Shown: positions 26,862 to 36,035, counted from the stretch's first letter. The stretch is DNA of 64,000 nucleotides from Gimesia sp. (GCF_040219335.1 NZ_JAVJSQ010000025.1:1-64000); one strand, 5' to 3'. Notes: a model not told the origin generated them from the letters alone. Numbers and translations: made by a program.

Positions 26862-29800
26862 AACGGGCTGAGTTCCGTTTCTGCCTGCAGGGAGGCGAAA
26901 TACAGGTCGGCATCCTGTTCCCATTCGGTCAGTTTACGGACTCCCGGTTGGAGCGTGCTTTCCAGCAGACCCTGTTCCTGATGTTCGTATCCCAACAGGT
27001 GCAGGAGCTCGTGGCGGATGACTGTCCAGAGATCGACCTGTCCGTCTGCATCGCTGTCCGGCAGAGCGACTAAGGATAAGTCGTCTGTTTGCTGAAATTC
27101 ACTATGATCACGAGGTGTCGGATCGATGAACCAGCCCTGACCTGCGGCGGTGGAGTCGAGGTAGATCGTATTCTCGGCTGCACGTCCCAGCACAGATCCC
27201 TGGAGATCAACGACCTGGACCTTGATCGCGTCCAGTTGCAACTGATCTTCTGGTGAAAGTTGAGATGTGAGATCTGTTTTGGCCGTGTGCAATACCTCTT
27301 CCGCTGTGGTCTGAGTTAAGGGAGTGGGATTCTGTGATGCAGGAACAGCTGCGGCAAGTGTCAACTGATTGTTCCACGCGTCCGGATAATTGAGGGGATA
27401 AATGATCGCGGGCGATTCAAGTTTGCGTTTGCCGTAATTGCTGGCGAACAGGAGCAAGTCTTTGAATTCAACACGATCGTTCTGATTCAGATCTGCGAAC
27501 CAGGCATAGTCGGATTGCGACTGGCTGGGCGTCTCACCATAGACACTGGCGAACAGGAGCAAGTCTTTGAACGTTATGGCATCATCGTCATTGAGGTCAT
27601 AAGGATTCGCCCAGATACTGGTTATCTGCAGCGGGCTGTCGGTGATGGTGACGGGTAAACCAGAGACGAGGCCGACTTCTGCAGAGGTAAAAGCGAGCTC
27701 CAGGTCATGAGGACCGATCTGCTGCTGGTCCAGATCCAGGTCGACACCATCATTGGCCAGCGATTCAAACCTGATCCGGGCAAAGAGCAGGTGCTCGGAA
27801 ACTCCCAGATCGGTCTGAGCTGTCTCTGCAGACAGACCGGTGATGCTCCCGGAGGCATCGTCAATGGTGCCGCTCTGATTCAGGGAAAAGGCAGGCCCGA
27901 ACTCGATAGCGGTTGCCGTCGTATAGGCACTCTGATAGTTCAGGTCGAGACTCGTGGAGAAGATGCCCTGGCTGAAATTGTCATTCGTATTCACCCAGAG
28001 TTCCACCCAGAACGAGGACCATTCCAGGACGTCTGACTGGTGATCAGGTAAATTAGAGGCGGTGCCATTCGCGTTGATGTCTGTCGGGGAGTTGACAACC
28101 TGCAGGTTGATTTCAGCAGATACTGATTCTCCAGAGTAGTCAACAAAGACACTGAAAGTGCGCTGAAAGAATCCATTATCCTCCTGGGTATCCAGATCAC
28201 CATCAAGTCCACCATCTTCGACAGTTACGGTGATGATGGCGACACCAGTTTGGTCTGCTACAGGTGTGAACGTCAGGCTGCCTGTTTCCGCAGGCGAGTT
28301 ATAAATTACGGTCGGATCGGGAATCAGTGCCGGGTGATTGCTGGTCGCACTAACCCGCCTGGGGTTCGTTGCCGCACCACCTGCTGTGATGCCTGTAAGG
28401 TTAACTGTCTGTTGAGCTGCATTTTTATCGATACTGAGATCAGAGATTTCATCGATGCTGGTTTGAACCAGTCCCGTTCCCTGCGATCCCGCATAGACCT
28501 TTCCCTGATCCGAATAAGAAATGTAGAACGCATTATTGACTGCATCCAGTACGATCTGGGGAAGCTCGGTCCTCGAATTCTGACCCGAGACGCTGTTATT
28601 TGCAGAGAGAGGACCGTTGAGTCCGGTGGTTCCATTGCCAAAGGTCACTGCTGCGAGGTTGTAGTTCGCCCCCGCATCCCATCCAGGGCTGGTCACCAGA
28701 AAATTACTGTTGTCGAGAATTGTCAGTTCATAGGTTCCTTCAGGATCGTTGATGCCGAGGTAATCATAATGAGACGATCCCACAAGACTGTTATTGGCTG
28801 AGATAACGCCACTGGTGCCTGTTGACCCATTGCCTAATGTAATCGCTCCTGCGTCCTGAATGGTGCCGTTATCCCAGTAGCTGGCCATTACAACGTAGTT
28901 TCCGTTTGGGAGAGCGTGCACACTGTTAAAACCCGAGAAGCTGATGTCTCCGACAAGGTCACCTATCTGAGCACCAATCAGACTGTTTTCAGAGGAGACT
29001 GGTCCCTGGACCCCGGTAGTGCCGTTGCCGAAAGTGACTGCACCTGCATTTGCCTCTAAACCAACCGACCAGTTCCGTGAACTGACGACGTAATTTCCAT
29101 TGGTTAGAGGGATGACTCCGGTAAAGCCCTCATAATTCGTCCCGCCTACAGAGTCGTCGCCAGAGGTGCCGACCAGGCTGTTGTTTACCGAGATCGTTCC
29201 TGTAATACCGGTGCTGCCATTAGCAAACGTGACGGCACCGGCAGCATAAGCGATGCCGTACTCTCCGTTCGGGTTGTTCCAGAAGGGACTGGTGATGACA
29301 TAATTGCCGTTGGTAAGCACCGTAACTCCGGAATATCCCAGTCGGTCATTATCTATTGTTCCGATCAGGCTGTTCGCAGCTGAAATCACTCCGGTTACAC
29401 CCGTGGTTCCATCACCGAACGTGACTGCACCCGCGTTGTAGAGATCACCGTTATCCCAGGAGGGGCTGGTGAGAACATAGTTACCATTGGGCAGGGCCGT
29501 GACGGCAGAAGTCTGCTCAAAATCCATACTTCCGAGTTCATCATCTGCGCTGGTACCAACAAGACTGTTGGATGCATTAATGACACCGCTGGTTCCACTG
29601 ATGCCGTTTCCAAAAGTGAATGCGCCTGCATCCTGATAGGAGCCATTGTCCCAGTTTGGACTGCTGACAACATAGTTACCGTTCGAAAGCGGCGTCACGG
29701 CAGAGATCCCTCGTGAATTGGTAAATCCCAGGCTGTCATCACTGGTGGAACCGACGAGACTGTTGGCAGAAGAGATTACGCCACTGGTGCCTGTGGTGCC

Positions 29801-31468
29801 GTTACCAAAGGTGACAGCACCTGCGTCGCTCAAATCATCATTATCCCAGAACGGGCTGCTGACGACGTAATTGCCGTTAGTCAACGTGGTAACGAACGAG
29901 AGTCCATAGTAATCAAATAACCCGACCTGGTCGTCGCTGGAGGAGCCCACCAGACTGTTGGCTGCGGAGAGGACTCCTGTGACGCCAGTCGTTCCATTAC
30001 CGAACGTGACGGCACCCGCATCGGTTGCGGAGCCATGATCCCAGTCAGGGCTGCTGATTACAAAATTTCCGTTGCTGAGTTCGGTAATACTACGCATGCC
30101 CCCCCGGGACCAGCCGCCAATTTCGTCATTTGTTGAAGAACCTACCAGGCTGTTGGTTGAGGAAATCACTCCGCTGATGCCTGCTGTTCCACTGGCGAAG
30201 GTGACTGCTCCTGCATTCAGGACCGAACCGTTGTCCCAGTAGGGACTGGAGACAATATAGTTTCCGTTGGATAAGACTGTGATGCTTGTTTCAGTACTGA
30301 CACGGTAGACAGATTCAATACTGCCTACATGGTCCGAGATCGATGATCCGACCAGACTGTTATTGACGGACACAATGCCTGTGGTACCCGAATTGCCGTT
30401 ACCAAATGTGACAGCGCCAGCCTGTATTACGGTTCCATTATTCCAATAGGGACTACTCACGACATAATTGCCATTCGGGAGCACGGTCACCCCCGAATTA
30501 CCGAGAAACATACCGCCCACATAGTCATTTGTCTGTGAGCCCACCAGGCTGTTTGAGGATGAGATGATCCCAGTGACTCCGGTGGATTGACTGCCCCAGG
30601 TTACTGCACCGACATCAGTTGTTCGCTGGACGAAGCCTCCCTCTCGGATGCTGCGCTGGTCCCAGTTGGGGGCGCTGACCACATAGTTTCCGTTATCGAG
30701 GAGAGTTACTCCGGTACGGCCTACGGCATCAAAACTGGTGGTGCCGATCAGACTGTTACTGGCCGTGATGGAACCTGTTACCCCTGTGTGTCCATTCCCA
30801 AATGTAACAGCGCCGGCATCCTGTTCAGCGGCATTGTCCCAGTTAGGGCTGCTGACGACATAGTTCCCGTTCGGGAGGGCGGTTACAGCAGGGATGTCTT
30901 CCCTATAGTTGATGCGCCCCAGATAATCATTGTAGTAGCTTCCCACCAGACTGTTCGAAGAGGAAACCGTTCCGCTGATCCCGGTATTTCCGTTTCCAAA
31001 GGTAACCGCTCCTGCATCGTCCCAGGAGCCGTTGTCCCAGTAGGGACTGCAGATGACAAAATTGCCTGTCGCGAGGGCCGTCACTCCACTCAAACCGAGG
31101 CGATCGTCTTCAGTCGAGCCGATGAGGGTACTGATCAGGTTGCCCGTTGATCCATCGAACAGATATACCGCGCCGGCATCTTCTCCCCCTGTATCGTCCC
31201 AGGGAGCTGTGATCACGACATTGCCGGTGCTGAGGGGGACAACCGAGTCACCAAAGCCATTGTCTGCGCTCGGATTGGGGTCGATGAATTCAGCAAAGGC
31301 GGCTGTGAGCAGCCTACGGTCTTCGAGGGATTCGACCAAACAGGCTGCGGGTTGTCTGCGCTGGGTGGCTGCCCGGGCTGCGCGTCGTCGTTTCTGTTTG
31401 GCCTGTCGTTGGAGCAGTTCCGGAATGAAACGCAGTGCAGCACAGGTGAAGTTGGATTTGAGTTTCAT
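26858..31468 (-). CDS. Large secreted repeat protein: LEPR-XLL-like start, FG-GAP-like repeats, cohesin/dockerin-like and metalloprotease-like end
   Basis: A 1536-residue protein. A basic N-terminus carries LEDRRLL (48-54), the planctomycete LEPR-XLL-type motif. Residues about 60-1010 hold 13-14 repeats of about 60-75 residues with the core NGNYVVSSPYWDNG, DAGAVTFGNG and NSLVGSS; they resemble FG-GAP beta-propeller blades and, I believe, the Pfam DUF5650 repeat. A cohesin-like region (about 1110-1285) precedes a dockerin-like pair of EF-hand loops (DLNDDDAITFKDLLLFA and DLNQNDRVEFKDLLLFA, about 1288-1348). The C-terminus has HELLHLLGYEH (1486-1496), a metzincin-type zinc motif. The start has a good Shine-Dalgarno sequence that sits inside a nested hairpin. 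It overlaps the GGDEF gene end to end by 4 bases. Confidence 0.88.
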   Translation of the reverse strand: MKLKSNFTCAALRFIPELLQRQAKQKRRRAARAATQRRQPAACLVESLEDRRLLTAAFAEFIDPNPSADNGFGDSVVPLSTGNVVITAPWDDTGGEDAGAVYLFDGSTGNLISTLIGSTEDDRLGLSGVTALATGNFVICSPYWDNGSWDDAGAVTFGNGNTGISGTVSSSNSLVGSYYNDYLGRINYREDIPAVTALPNGNYVVSSPNWDNAAEQDAGAVTFGNGHTGVTGSITASNSLIGTTSFDAVGRTGVTLLDNGNYVVSAPNWDQRSIREGGFVQRTTDVGAVTWGSQSTGVTGIISSSNSLVGSQTNDYVGGMFLGNSGVTVLPNGNYVVSSPYWNNGTVIQAGAVTFGNGNSGTTGIVSVNNSLVGSSISDHVGSIESVYRVSTETSITVLSNGNYIVSSPYWDNGSVLNAGAVTFASGTAGISGVISSTNSLVGSSTNDEIGGWSRGGMRSITELSNGNFVISSPDWDHGSATDAGAVTFGNGTTGVTGVLSAANSLVGSSSDDQVGLFDYYGLSFVTTLTNGNYVVSSPFWDNDDLSDAGAVTFGNGTTGTSGVISSANSLVGSTSDDSLGFTNSRGISAVTPLSNGNYVVSSPNWDNGSYQDAGAFTFGNGISGTSGVINASNSLVGTSADDELGSMDFEQTSAVTALPNGNYVLTSPSWDNGDLYNAGAVTFGDGTTGVTGVISAANSLIGTIDNDRLGYSGVTVLTNGNYVITSPFWNNPNGEYGIAYAAGAVTFANGSTGITGTISVNNSLVGTSGDDSVGGTNYEGFTGVIPLTNGNYVVSSRNWSVGLEANAGAVTFGNGTTGVQGPVSSENSLIGAQIGDLVGDISFSGFNSVHALPNGNYVVMASYWDNGTIQDAGAITLGNGSTGTSGVISANNSLVGSSHYDYLGINDPEGTYELTILDNSNFLVTSPGWDAGANYNLAAVTFGNGTTGLNGPLSANNSVSGQNSRTELPQIVLDAVNNAFYISYSDQGKVYAGSQGTGLVQTSIDEISDLSIDKNAAQQTVNLTGITAGGAATNPRRVSATSNHPALIPDPTVIYNSPAETGSLTFTPVADQTGVAIITVTVEDGGLDGDLDTQEDNGFFQRTFSVFVDYSGESVSAEINLQVVNSPTDINANGTASNLPDHQSDVLEWSSFWVELWVNTNDNFSQGIFSTSLDLNYQSAYTTATAIEFGPAFSLNQSGTIDDASGSITGLSAETAQTDLGVSEHLLFARIRFESLANDGVDLDLDQQQIGPHDLELAFTSAEVGLVSGLPVTITDSPLQITSIWANPYDLNDDDAITFKDLLLFASVYGETPSQSQSDYAWFADLNQNDRVEFKDLLLFASNYGKRKLESPAIIYPLNYPDAWNNQLTLAAAVPASQNPTPLTQTTAEEVLHTAKTDLTSQLSPEDQLQLDAIKVQVVDLQGSVLGRAAENTIYLDSTAAGQGWFIDPTPRDHSEFQQTDDLSLVALPDSDADGQVDLWTVIRHELLHLLGYEHQEQGLLESTLQPGVRKLTEWEQDADLYFASLQAETELSPF

Positions 31469-31474
31469 CAGTAA

Positions 31475-31542
31475 GCCCTCTCAGTTCCAGATTCGTTCGC
31501 TGACAGACCCTCTGTCAGTGAATAGATCACCTTTGAGAGGGC
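31475..31542 (-). promoter_or_regulatory. Nested hairpin hiding the Shine-Dalgarno sequence of the large repeat protein
   Basis: In the 5' leader of the gene starting at 31468, an outer 9-base pair of arms (31534-31542 with 31475-31483) encloses an inner perfect 8-base hairpin (31500-31507 with 31511-31518, 3-base loop). The outer 3' arm contains GAGAGG, the likely ribosome binding site, eight bases before ATG. Folding would block translation, so this may be a regulated leader. Function is inferred from the pairing only. Confidence 0.6.
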
Positions 31543-31869
31543 GAACCCGACGCGGTATCGCAGGAAAAAAGTAGAATATCGACAACCTGTAATTGTTTAG
31601 ATTGTGGATGTTTTTAAGTGTTTGTCAGTAAGTGGGTTATGGCGACGTGTCTGTTTCGCTGAAAGTGATCCCTGAAAGGAATTCCGGGGCTGTTGGGAAT
31701 GCTGCAGATGACACTGATACGCTGAGGGTGATTTAAGCAAAGGAGCACTTTCTGAACCACATATCATCTTTGAGTATTTTCTGCATGAGTATACCGGTTC
31801 AAAAGCAGAGAAATTGATTTTCCGACTGATAGAAATTTTGTATCCTTATCTTCAGGAATGAAGAGAGTA
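31543..31869. other. Intergenic region between the large repeat gene and the accessory island
   Basis: About 330 AT-richer bases without a credible gene. It should carry the promoter of the leftward gene at 31468. I see no clear terminator or repeat here. Confidence 0.45.
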
Positions 31870-32145
31870 CAAGGGGGCAGGTCTTCTTTGTTTTATATGG
31901 GGCTCTTTTAGACATGTTGTATGCTGAGAACCAAGCGAATCTGTTCTGCCGAGGAAGTATTTCATTTACAGAACCGGTCAGTTGCGCGACTGACACTGTT
32001 TGAAAATCGTAAGACTCTGCGATGGTCAGAAAATGCATCATTCGCGTCATGCCGTTTGGCGATGAAACATGGACCAGCATCACGGCCGTTCGTCTTTCCC
32101 TTGAAAGCACCACACCTCACCGTGGTTGTCCCCGGCTCAAAAAAT
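31870..32145 (+). pseudogene. RAYT transposase remnant with internal deletion
   Basis: The frame opening at 31921 starts with RTKRICSAEEVFHLQNRSVA, close to the first 30 residues of the intact RAYT at 34114. It then jumps to sequence matching that protein's C-terminus (the EKWTSNT and SLESTTRPRG region, here in shifted and mutated form at about 32050-32130). The middle, including the HUH motif, is missing. A decayed REP-like stretch (GGGGGCAGGTCTT) precedes it at about 31873, as in the intact copy. Confidence 0.75.
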
Positions 32146-32242
32146 AGTGATGTTCCCTCTATTTGTTCAAAGCTGGGACGCCAATTGGGACCAAAGGTGG
32201 AGTCCCAACACTGAAGAACTTCAAATTTGATGAGTTTTCACT

Positions 32243-33097
32243 ATGATTGATGAATCTAAAATGCATAATTCCCCCCCTGATTATGATTGGAGTCGGATCG
32301 AAGAAAGGTATGCCGATGCCTGTGAAGACTTGCCTTATTTTCTCGACGGAGCGAGATCCGACCCAAAGAACCTTTCTCTTTTAATTTCAACTGCAATGGA
32401 TGTTGCTTGTTGCGGTACGGCGCTGAAGGTAGAAAATATGCTGGTACTCCAGGCCCTGCGACTCGCTGGCCAAGCCTCTGCTGCAATATTTTTCTCTGCA
32501 TCTTCAGACATATTACCAGTAAAAGTACCGCTTGGCGAAGACCGACCTTGTGCGATAGAAGCACGTCCTGACGAAAGTACCGTACACGCCTTTCGCTGGG
32601 TGCGTGGTTTTTTTCTGAATGCCATTTGCCGAGAGTACGATCTCATCGATAGCATGTGTCGAACTCCGACGGAATTACTTAGACAGTCTTCTACTAAAGA
32701 TCCTGAGTATCGGTATCTTTTCGTAGATGCTCTCAGAGCATTTTGGACAGGAGAATTGCAAAGTGGCAAAATCGTTCTCTCTGCATTAGAAGCAGCGGAC
32801 CCAGAGCGGAGTGATGTTCACTCTGCTGATTGGACTTTGCACATTGATGTGCCACTGTTGCAACTGCTTTTCCATGTAAACAGCAACGACGATGATTTTA
32901 CAGAGCAGTTTCCCAAAGCAGTAGCGCTTTTTCAACAGTATTGGTTATCGAGTGAAGAACGATCTAAGAATTGGGAGAGACTCCTCGCCATCGAATTAAC
33001 TGGAATTGCAGCACTAGCACATGATCGGCATATGGCACTTCACATCGACTCCGAATGTGTTTCTAACGAGCTTGTGTTCTGTCATAAACGCACATGA
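32243..33097 (+). CDS. Imm49-family immunity protein, orphan
   Basis: A 284-residue soluble protein that resembles Imm49, a family of immunity proteins found beside polymorphic toxins. Matching landmarks along the chain are LRLAGQASAAIFF, the HAFRWVRGFFLNAICREYD block, MCRTPTELLRQSS, YLFVDALRAFWTGE, LSALEAADPERSD, and LTGIAALAHDRHMALHIDSE near the end. Imm49 proteins protect a cell from the effector of a contact-dependent or type VI/VII-like toxin. No toxin gene lies next to it, so it may be an acquired orphan defence against neighbours. A REP sequence begins right at the stop codon, so the last few residues could have been altered. Family assignment is from remembered pattern, without a search. 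Confidence 0.65.
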   Translation: MIDESKMHNSPPDYDWSRIEERYADACEDLPYFLDGARSDPKNLSLLISTAMDVACCGTALKVENMLVLQALRLAGQASAAIFFSASSDILPVKVPLGEDRPCAIEARPDESTVHAFRWVRGFFLNAICREYDLIDSMCRTPTELLRQSSTKDPEYRYLFVDALRAFWTGELQSGKIVLSALEAADPERSDVHSADWTLHIDVPLLQLLFHVNSNDDDFTEQFPKAVALFQQYWLSSEERSKNWERLLAIELTGIAALAHDRHMALHIDSECVSNELVFCHKRT

Positions 33098-33120
33098 AAA
33101 GAGTCCTGACCCCTTTATGG
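33097..33120 (-). repeat. REP sequence of the RAYT family
   Basis: Contains GAGTCCTGACCCCTTTATGG, the reverse complement of the REP found before the intact RAYT. TTTATGGTCTCC is then duplicated directly downstream. It lies exactly at the junction between the immunity gene and the truncated cytochrome gene. Confidence 0.8.
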
Positions 33121-33139
33121 TCTCCTTTATGGTCTCCTG

Positions 33140-34009
33140 GTGTTCGGGATGACTCCCAAACCGCCTGATCTGGCTGAGATAGTGCCTCACAAGGGGCCTG
33201 CTGAACTGTACTACGTCATCAAGCATGGCATCAAGATGACAGCGATGCCGGCGTGGCCCAATCTGAAACGCGAAGATGAAATCTGGTCCGTGGTGGCGTT
33301 CCTGCAGAAGTATCCGGAGCTCTCGCTGGCTGAGTACGAGCAACTGGTGTGGGGAGAACATAACAAGCAGAGTGGTCAGTCCATCGCTTCCGCAGAGGGA
33401 GAAAACCTGCCGGTGCCGCACACCGTGATTGAAGTCTGCGCGGGCTGTCACGGACTGGACGGTCAGGGGCGGGGCCTGGGGGCATTCCCCCGTCTGGCCG
33501 GACAGAACGCTGCTTACCTGGAAGAATCGCTCAAGGCCTATCGCGGGGGGAAGCGGCATAGTGGAACGATGCAGATCGTCGCGGGGCCGTTACTGGACGA
33601 TGAGATTCAGGAAGTCTCCCATTTCTATGCACGGCTGCAGCCTGCCGATCCTGTCGAGCGTACTGAACCAGGACGGAATTCAGCTGATATTTCTCCCGAG
33701 GAATGGAATGCGGCCGTGGAACGGGGAGCAAAAATCGCAGCGGAAGGGATTCCTGATCAGGGAGTGGGGGCGTGTGCCGACTGTCACCCGACAACACGTC
33801 AGTCGTTTGAGAATTCCTATCCGACATTGATCGGTCAGACTCCGGATTCCCTGATGCGGCAGTTGGAACTGTTTCAGCAGCGGAAACGTGGGGGAACAAA
33901 AACGGCGAATCTGATGCACGCCGTCGTCGATGGATTGCAGCCGGAGCAGATTCAGGCAGTGAGCTTCTATTACGCACAGCTGTCTGCACAGAAATTCCGA
34001 AAGAACTGA
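33140..34009 (+). pseudogene. 5'-truncated multihaem cytochrome c gene
   Basis: The frame (opening at GTG) encodes 289 residues that begin in the middle of a cytochrome c domain. Residues 10-58 match the second half of such a domain, including the Met ligand region (MTAMPAW), but its CxxCH motif, signal peptide and start are missing. Two further haem domains follow with CAGCH (100-104) and CADCH. Without a signal peptide the protein could not be matured in the periplasm, so it is probably non-functional. The break point coincides with a REP sequence and a short duplication, implicating REP/RAYT-associated rearrangement. The 3' end appears intact and is followed by a REP in the opposite orientation. 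Confidence 0.75.
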
Positions 34010-34051
34010 GCGGGATCAGTCACTCAGAGCTGGATGCAGAACGCGAGGCGC

Positions 34052-34075
34052 ATAAAAAGGGGTCAGGACTCTATT
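34052..34075 (+). repeat. REP sequence, left flank of the RAYT gene
   Basis: Contains AAAAAGGGGTCAGGACTC. It is the inverted counterpart of the copies at 33097-33120 and 34782-34804, which are in the opposite orientation. Confidence 0.85.
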
Positions 34076-34113
34076 CTGTTTTTATTCTCACTGGTTTCTG
34101 CTAGACTTTGAGT

Positions 34114-34794
34114 ATGCCCAGAGCCAAACGAATTTGTCCTGCCGGTGAGGTGTTTCATGTACTGAACCGGTCTGTTGCGCGGCTGACTCTGTTTGAGAAG
34201 CCGGACGATTATGCTGCGTTCATGCGAGTCGTCGAGGAAACGTGGCAGAAGAATCCGCTGCCGATCTTTGCGATGTCCGTGATGCCCAACCACTGGCACT
34301 TTGTCGTGCGACCTACCACGGATACCCAGTTAACGGACTTCTTCCGGCGGCTCACCGTCACTCACACGATGCGCTGGCACGCTCATTACGCGACGGGCGG
34401 CACCGGGCATCTCTATCAGGGACGCTTCAAATCGTTTCCGATTCAATCGGACGACCATTTACTAACCGTCATGCGTTATGTCGAACGCAACCCATTGCGG
34501 GCGAATCTGGTCCAGCAGGCAGAGGAGTGGGAGTACGGCTCCGCCTGGACCCGGCAACAAAAACAAGACAAGCCGGAATGGTTGGCGACACTCAAGAATC
34601 CGCAGTTGCCACGGAACTGGCGGTCACTGGTCAACAACCCCCAGACCGACGCCGAGCTGGCGGCCCTGCGAAAATGCATCGTCCGCGGCACACCTTTCGG
34701 CAACGAAAAATGGACCAGCAACACTGTCCAAAGGCTATCACTGGAAAGCACCACCCGCCCCCGGGGTAGACCACGCACCAGAAAAGAGTCCTGA
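34114..34794 (+). CDS. REP-associated tyrosine transposase (RAYT, Y1/HUH family)
   Basis: A 226-residue single-strand DNA transposase of the TnpA_REP group, expected to nick or move REP hairpins. The HUH motif is HWH at residues 60-62 (MPNHWHFVVRP). The conserved block GHLYQGRFKSFPI (98-110) is followed by VMRYVERNPLRANLV with candidate catalytic Tyr122. The C-terminus is basic (TRPRGRPRTRK), as usual for DNA contact. The ATG at 34114 is preferred over an upstream in-frame TTG. REP sequences flank it in inverted orientation, and the stop codon lies inside the right-hand REP. It appears intact. Confidence 0.92.
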   Translation: MPRAKRICPAGEVFHVLNRSVARLTLFEKPDDYAAFMRVVEETWQKNPLPIFAMSVMPNHWHFVVRPTTDTQLTDFFRRLTVTHTMRWHAHYATGGTGHLYQGRFKSFPIQSDDHLLTVMRYVERNPLRANLVQQAEEWEYGSAWTRQQKQDKPEWLATLKNPQLPRNWRSLVNNPQTDAELAALRKCIVRGTPFGNEKWTSNTVQRLSLESTTRPRGRPRTRKES

Positions 34795-34804
34795 CCCCTT
34801 TATG
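34782..34804 (-). repeat. REP sequence, right flank of the RAYT gene
   Basis: AAAAGAGTCCTGACCCCTTT overlaps the last codons and the stop of the RAYT gene. It also marks the 5' edge of an IS4-family fragment, so REP sequences border both elements. Confidence 0.85.
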
Positions 34805-35189
34805 GCTCCTGGAACCGCATCAGAAGCGCACCCGCTATGGCGGCAAAAGCACGGGGCCGAACTGTGATGGCGTGTTGCGGATCGCGACCAATCTGCTGGA
34901 CGTTCCCGCGGAGATCATTGCATTGATGTATCGTTATCGCTGGACCATTGAAATCTTCTTCCGTTTCTTCAAGCACATACTGGGCTGTCGCCATCTGTTG
35001 AACAGGTCGCAAAACGGCATCGAAATTCAGACTTACTGTGCGATCATCGCCAGCATGCTGATCAGTCTGTGGACCGGACGCAAGCCGACCTTGAGAACCT
35101 ATGAAATGATCTGCTGGTATTTCACCGGCATGTGCGACGAAGAAGAACTGTTGTCGCACATTTCCCGATTGCAAAAACAGAACGATTGA
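34805..35189 (+). pseudogene. IS4-family transposase, C-terminal remnant
   Basis: The conceptual frame through RYGGKSTGPNCDGVLRIATN and on to KQND at 35189 encodes the C-terminal third of a DDE transposase. YRYRWTIEIFFRFFK has the Y-(2)-R-(3)-E-(6)-K spacing that defines IS4 transposases. The first two catalytic Asp residues and the 5' part are missing, cut off at the REP sequence. It is not active. Confidence 0.85.
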
Positions 35190-35344
35190 ACGCGGGTCGC
35201 CAGTACGTCTCGTCTGCTTTACTTCACGCTGCGCCGATTTATCTGAGAACAAGTACTCGTAATACCACTCCGCAGATTTTACAATCACTCAAGACCCTGA
35301 TCCTGAAATCAGCCGCCGTGAGCAACCGCCGGGCCGAACAGGAT

Positions 35345-35364
35345 TGGACCTGACCCCTTTATTT
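35345..35364 (-). repeat. Partial REP sequence
   Basis: Contains CCTGACCCCTTTAT, matching the 3' part of the RAYT-flanking REP in the same orientation as 34782-34804. The IS4 remnant therefore lies between two directly repeated REP sequences. Confidence 0.7.
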
Positions 35365-35386
35365 ATCCACAAATGAGAGGTAAACC

Positions 35387-35902
35387 ATGCTAACAAAAAG
35401 ATTAGTTTTCTCAATCTATTGTCTAATTTGTATTATTAGTACTGCGATAGCAACAGCGTGTATCAATAGTAGCAATAAACCATTCTCCAAAAGGGGGGAT
35501 CCAGTATTAGACAACTCGGATGTGATTTGGCATGGAACTTTTTTCGGTCTGGAACCACAAATTTCAGAGCGAGCTGACCGGTATTTGAAAGATATTACAA
35601 GGGATGATGAAAAATGGCTTTTGAAAAATCTGATGAATAAAGATCGTTTTGCGATCTGTCATGTCATACTGGTATTTCATTGGGGCCCTCCCTTCGAGGT
35701 TACAGATAATTACCCTTTATGGTATGGAATGTCAGTTCAATTAGAGTCTTCCAAGAAGACAAAATATAAAATTGAGTATAAAACAACTGAGAGAGAAAAG
35801 TTATATGAGATATGGGCAAAAGCTTTGGGAGATCCAAAATCAAGATTAAGGTATGGCAAAGTCGGGCCAATAGATGACCCTTTCAAGGGAAAAAGTGATT
35901 GA
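35387..35902 (+). CDS. Hypothetical exported protein, possible lipoprotein
   Basis: Not recognised. The 171-residue product has a hydrophobic leader ending in IATAC (possible lipobox, Cys25), followed by a Ser/Asn linker and a soluble domain rich in Lys, Tyr and Trp. GAGAGG seven bases before ATG is a strong ribosome binding site, which supports a real gene. Base composition is clearly more AT-rich than the core genes around it, suggesting foreign origin, in keeping with its place between REP and transposase remnants. Confidence 0.65.
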   Translation: MLTKRLVFSIYCLICIISTAIATACINSSNKPFSKRGDPVLDNSDVIWHGTFFGLEPQISERADRYLKDITRDDEKWLLKNLMNKDRFAICHVILVFHWGPPFEVTDNYPLWYGMSVQLESSKKTKYKIEYKTTEREKLYEIWAKALGDPKSRLRYGKVGPIDDPFKGKSD

Positions 35903-36035
35903 GAAAACATAGTGATCACTGCGACATGTATTTCTATATCTGATGAGATATTTTGAATGCTGTTAGAGAACGGGCGACTACAATCTATGACAATGATGGA
36001 CACAAAGCCGGCTAGTTTATTCCTGTAAGGGATAG

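Noticed and set aside
31921-32214. Small 97-residue ORF as a gene of its own
   Set aside because: Its two ends match the start and end of the intact RAYT at 34114, so it is a deleted copy.
33140-34009. Cytochrome c as a complete functional gene
   Set aside because: The first domain lacks its CxxCH half, there is no signal peptide, and the start region is REP sequence.
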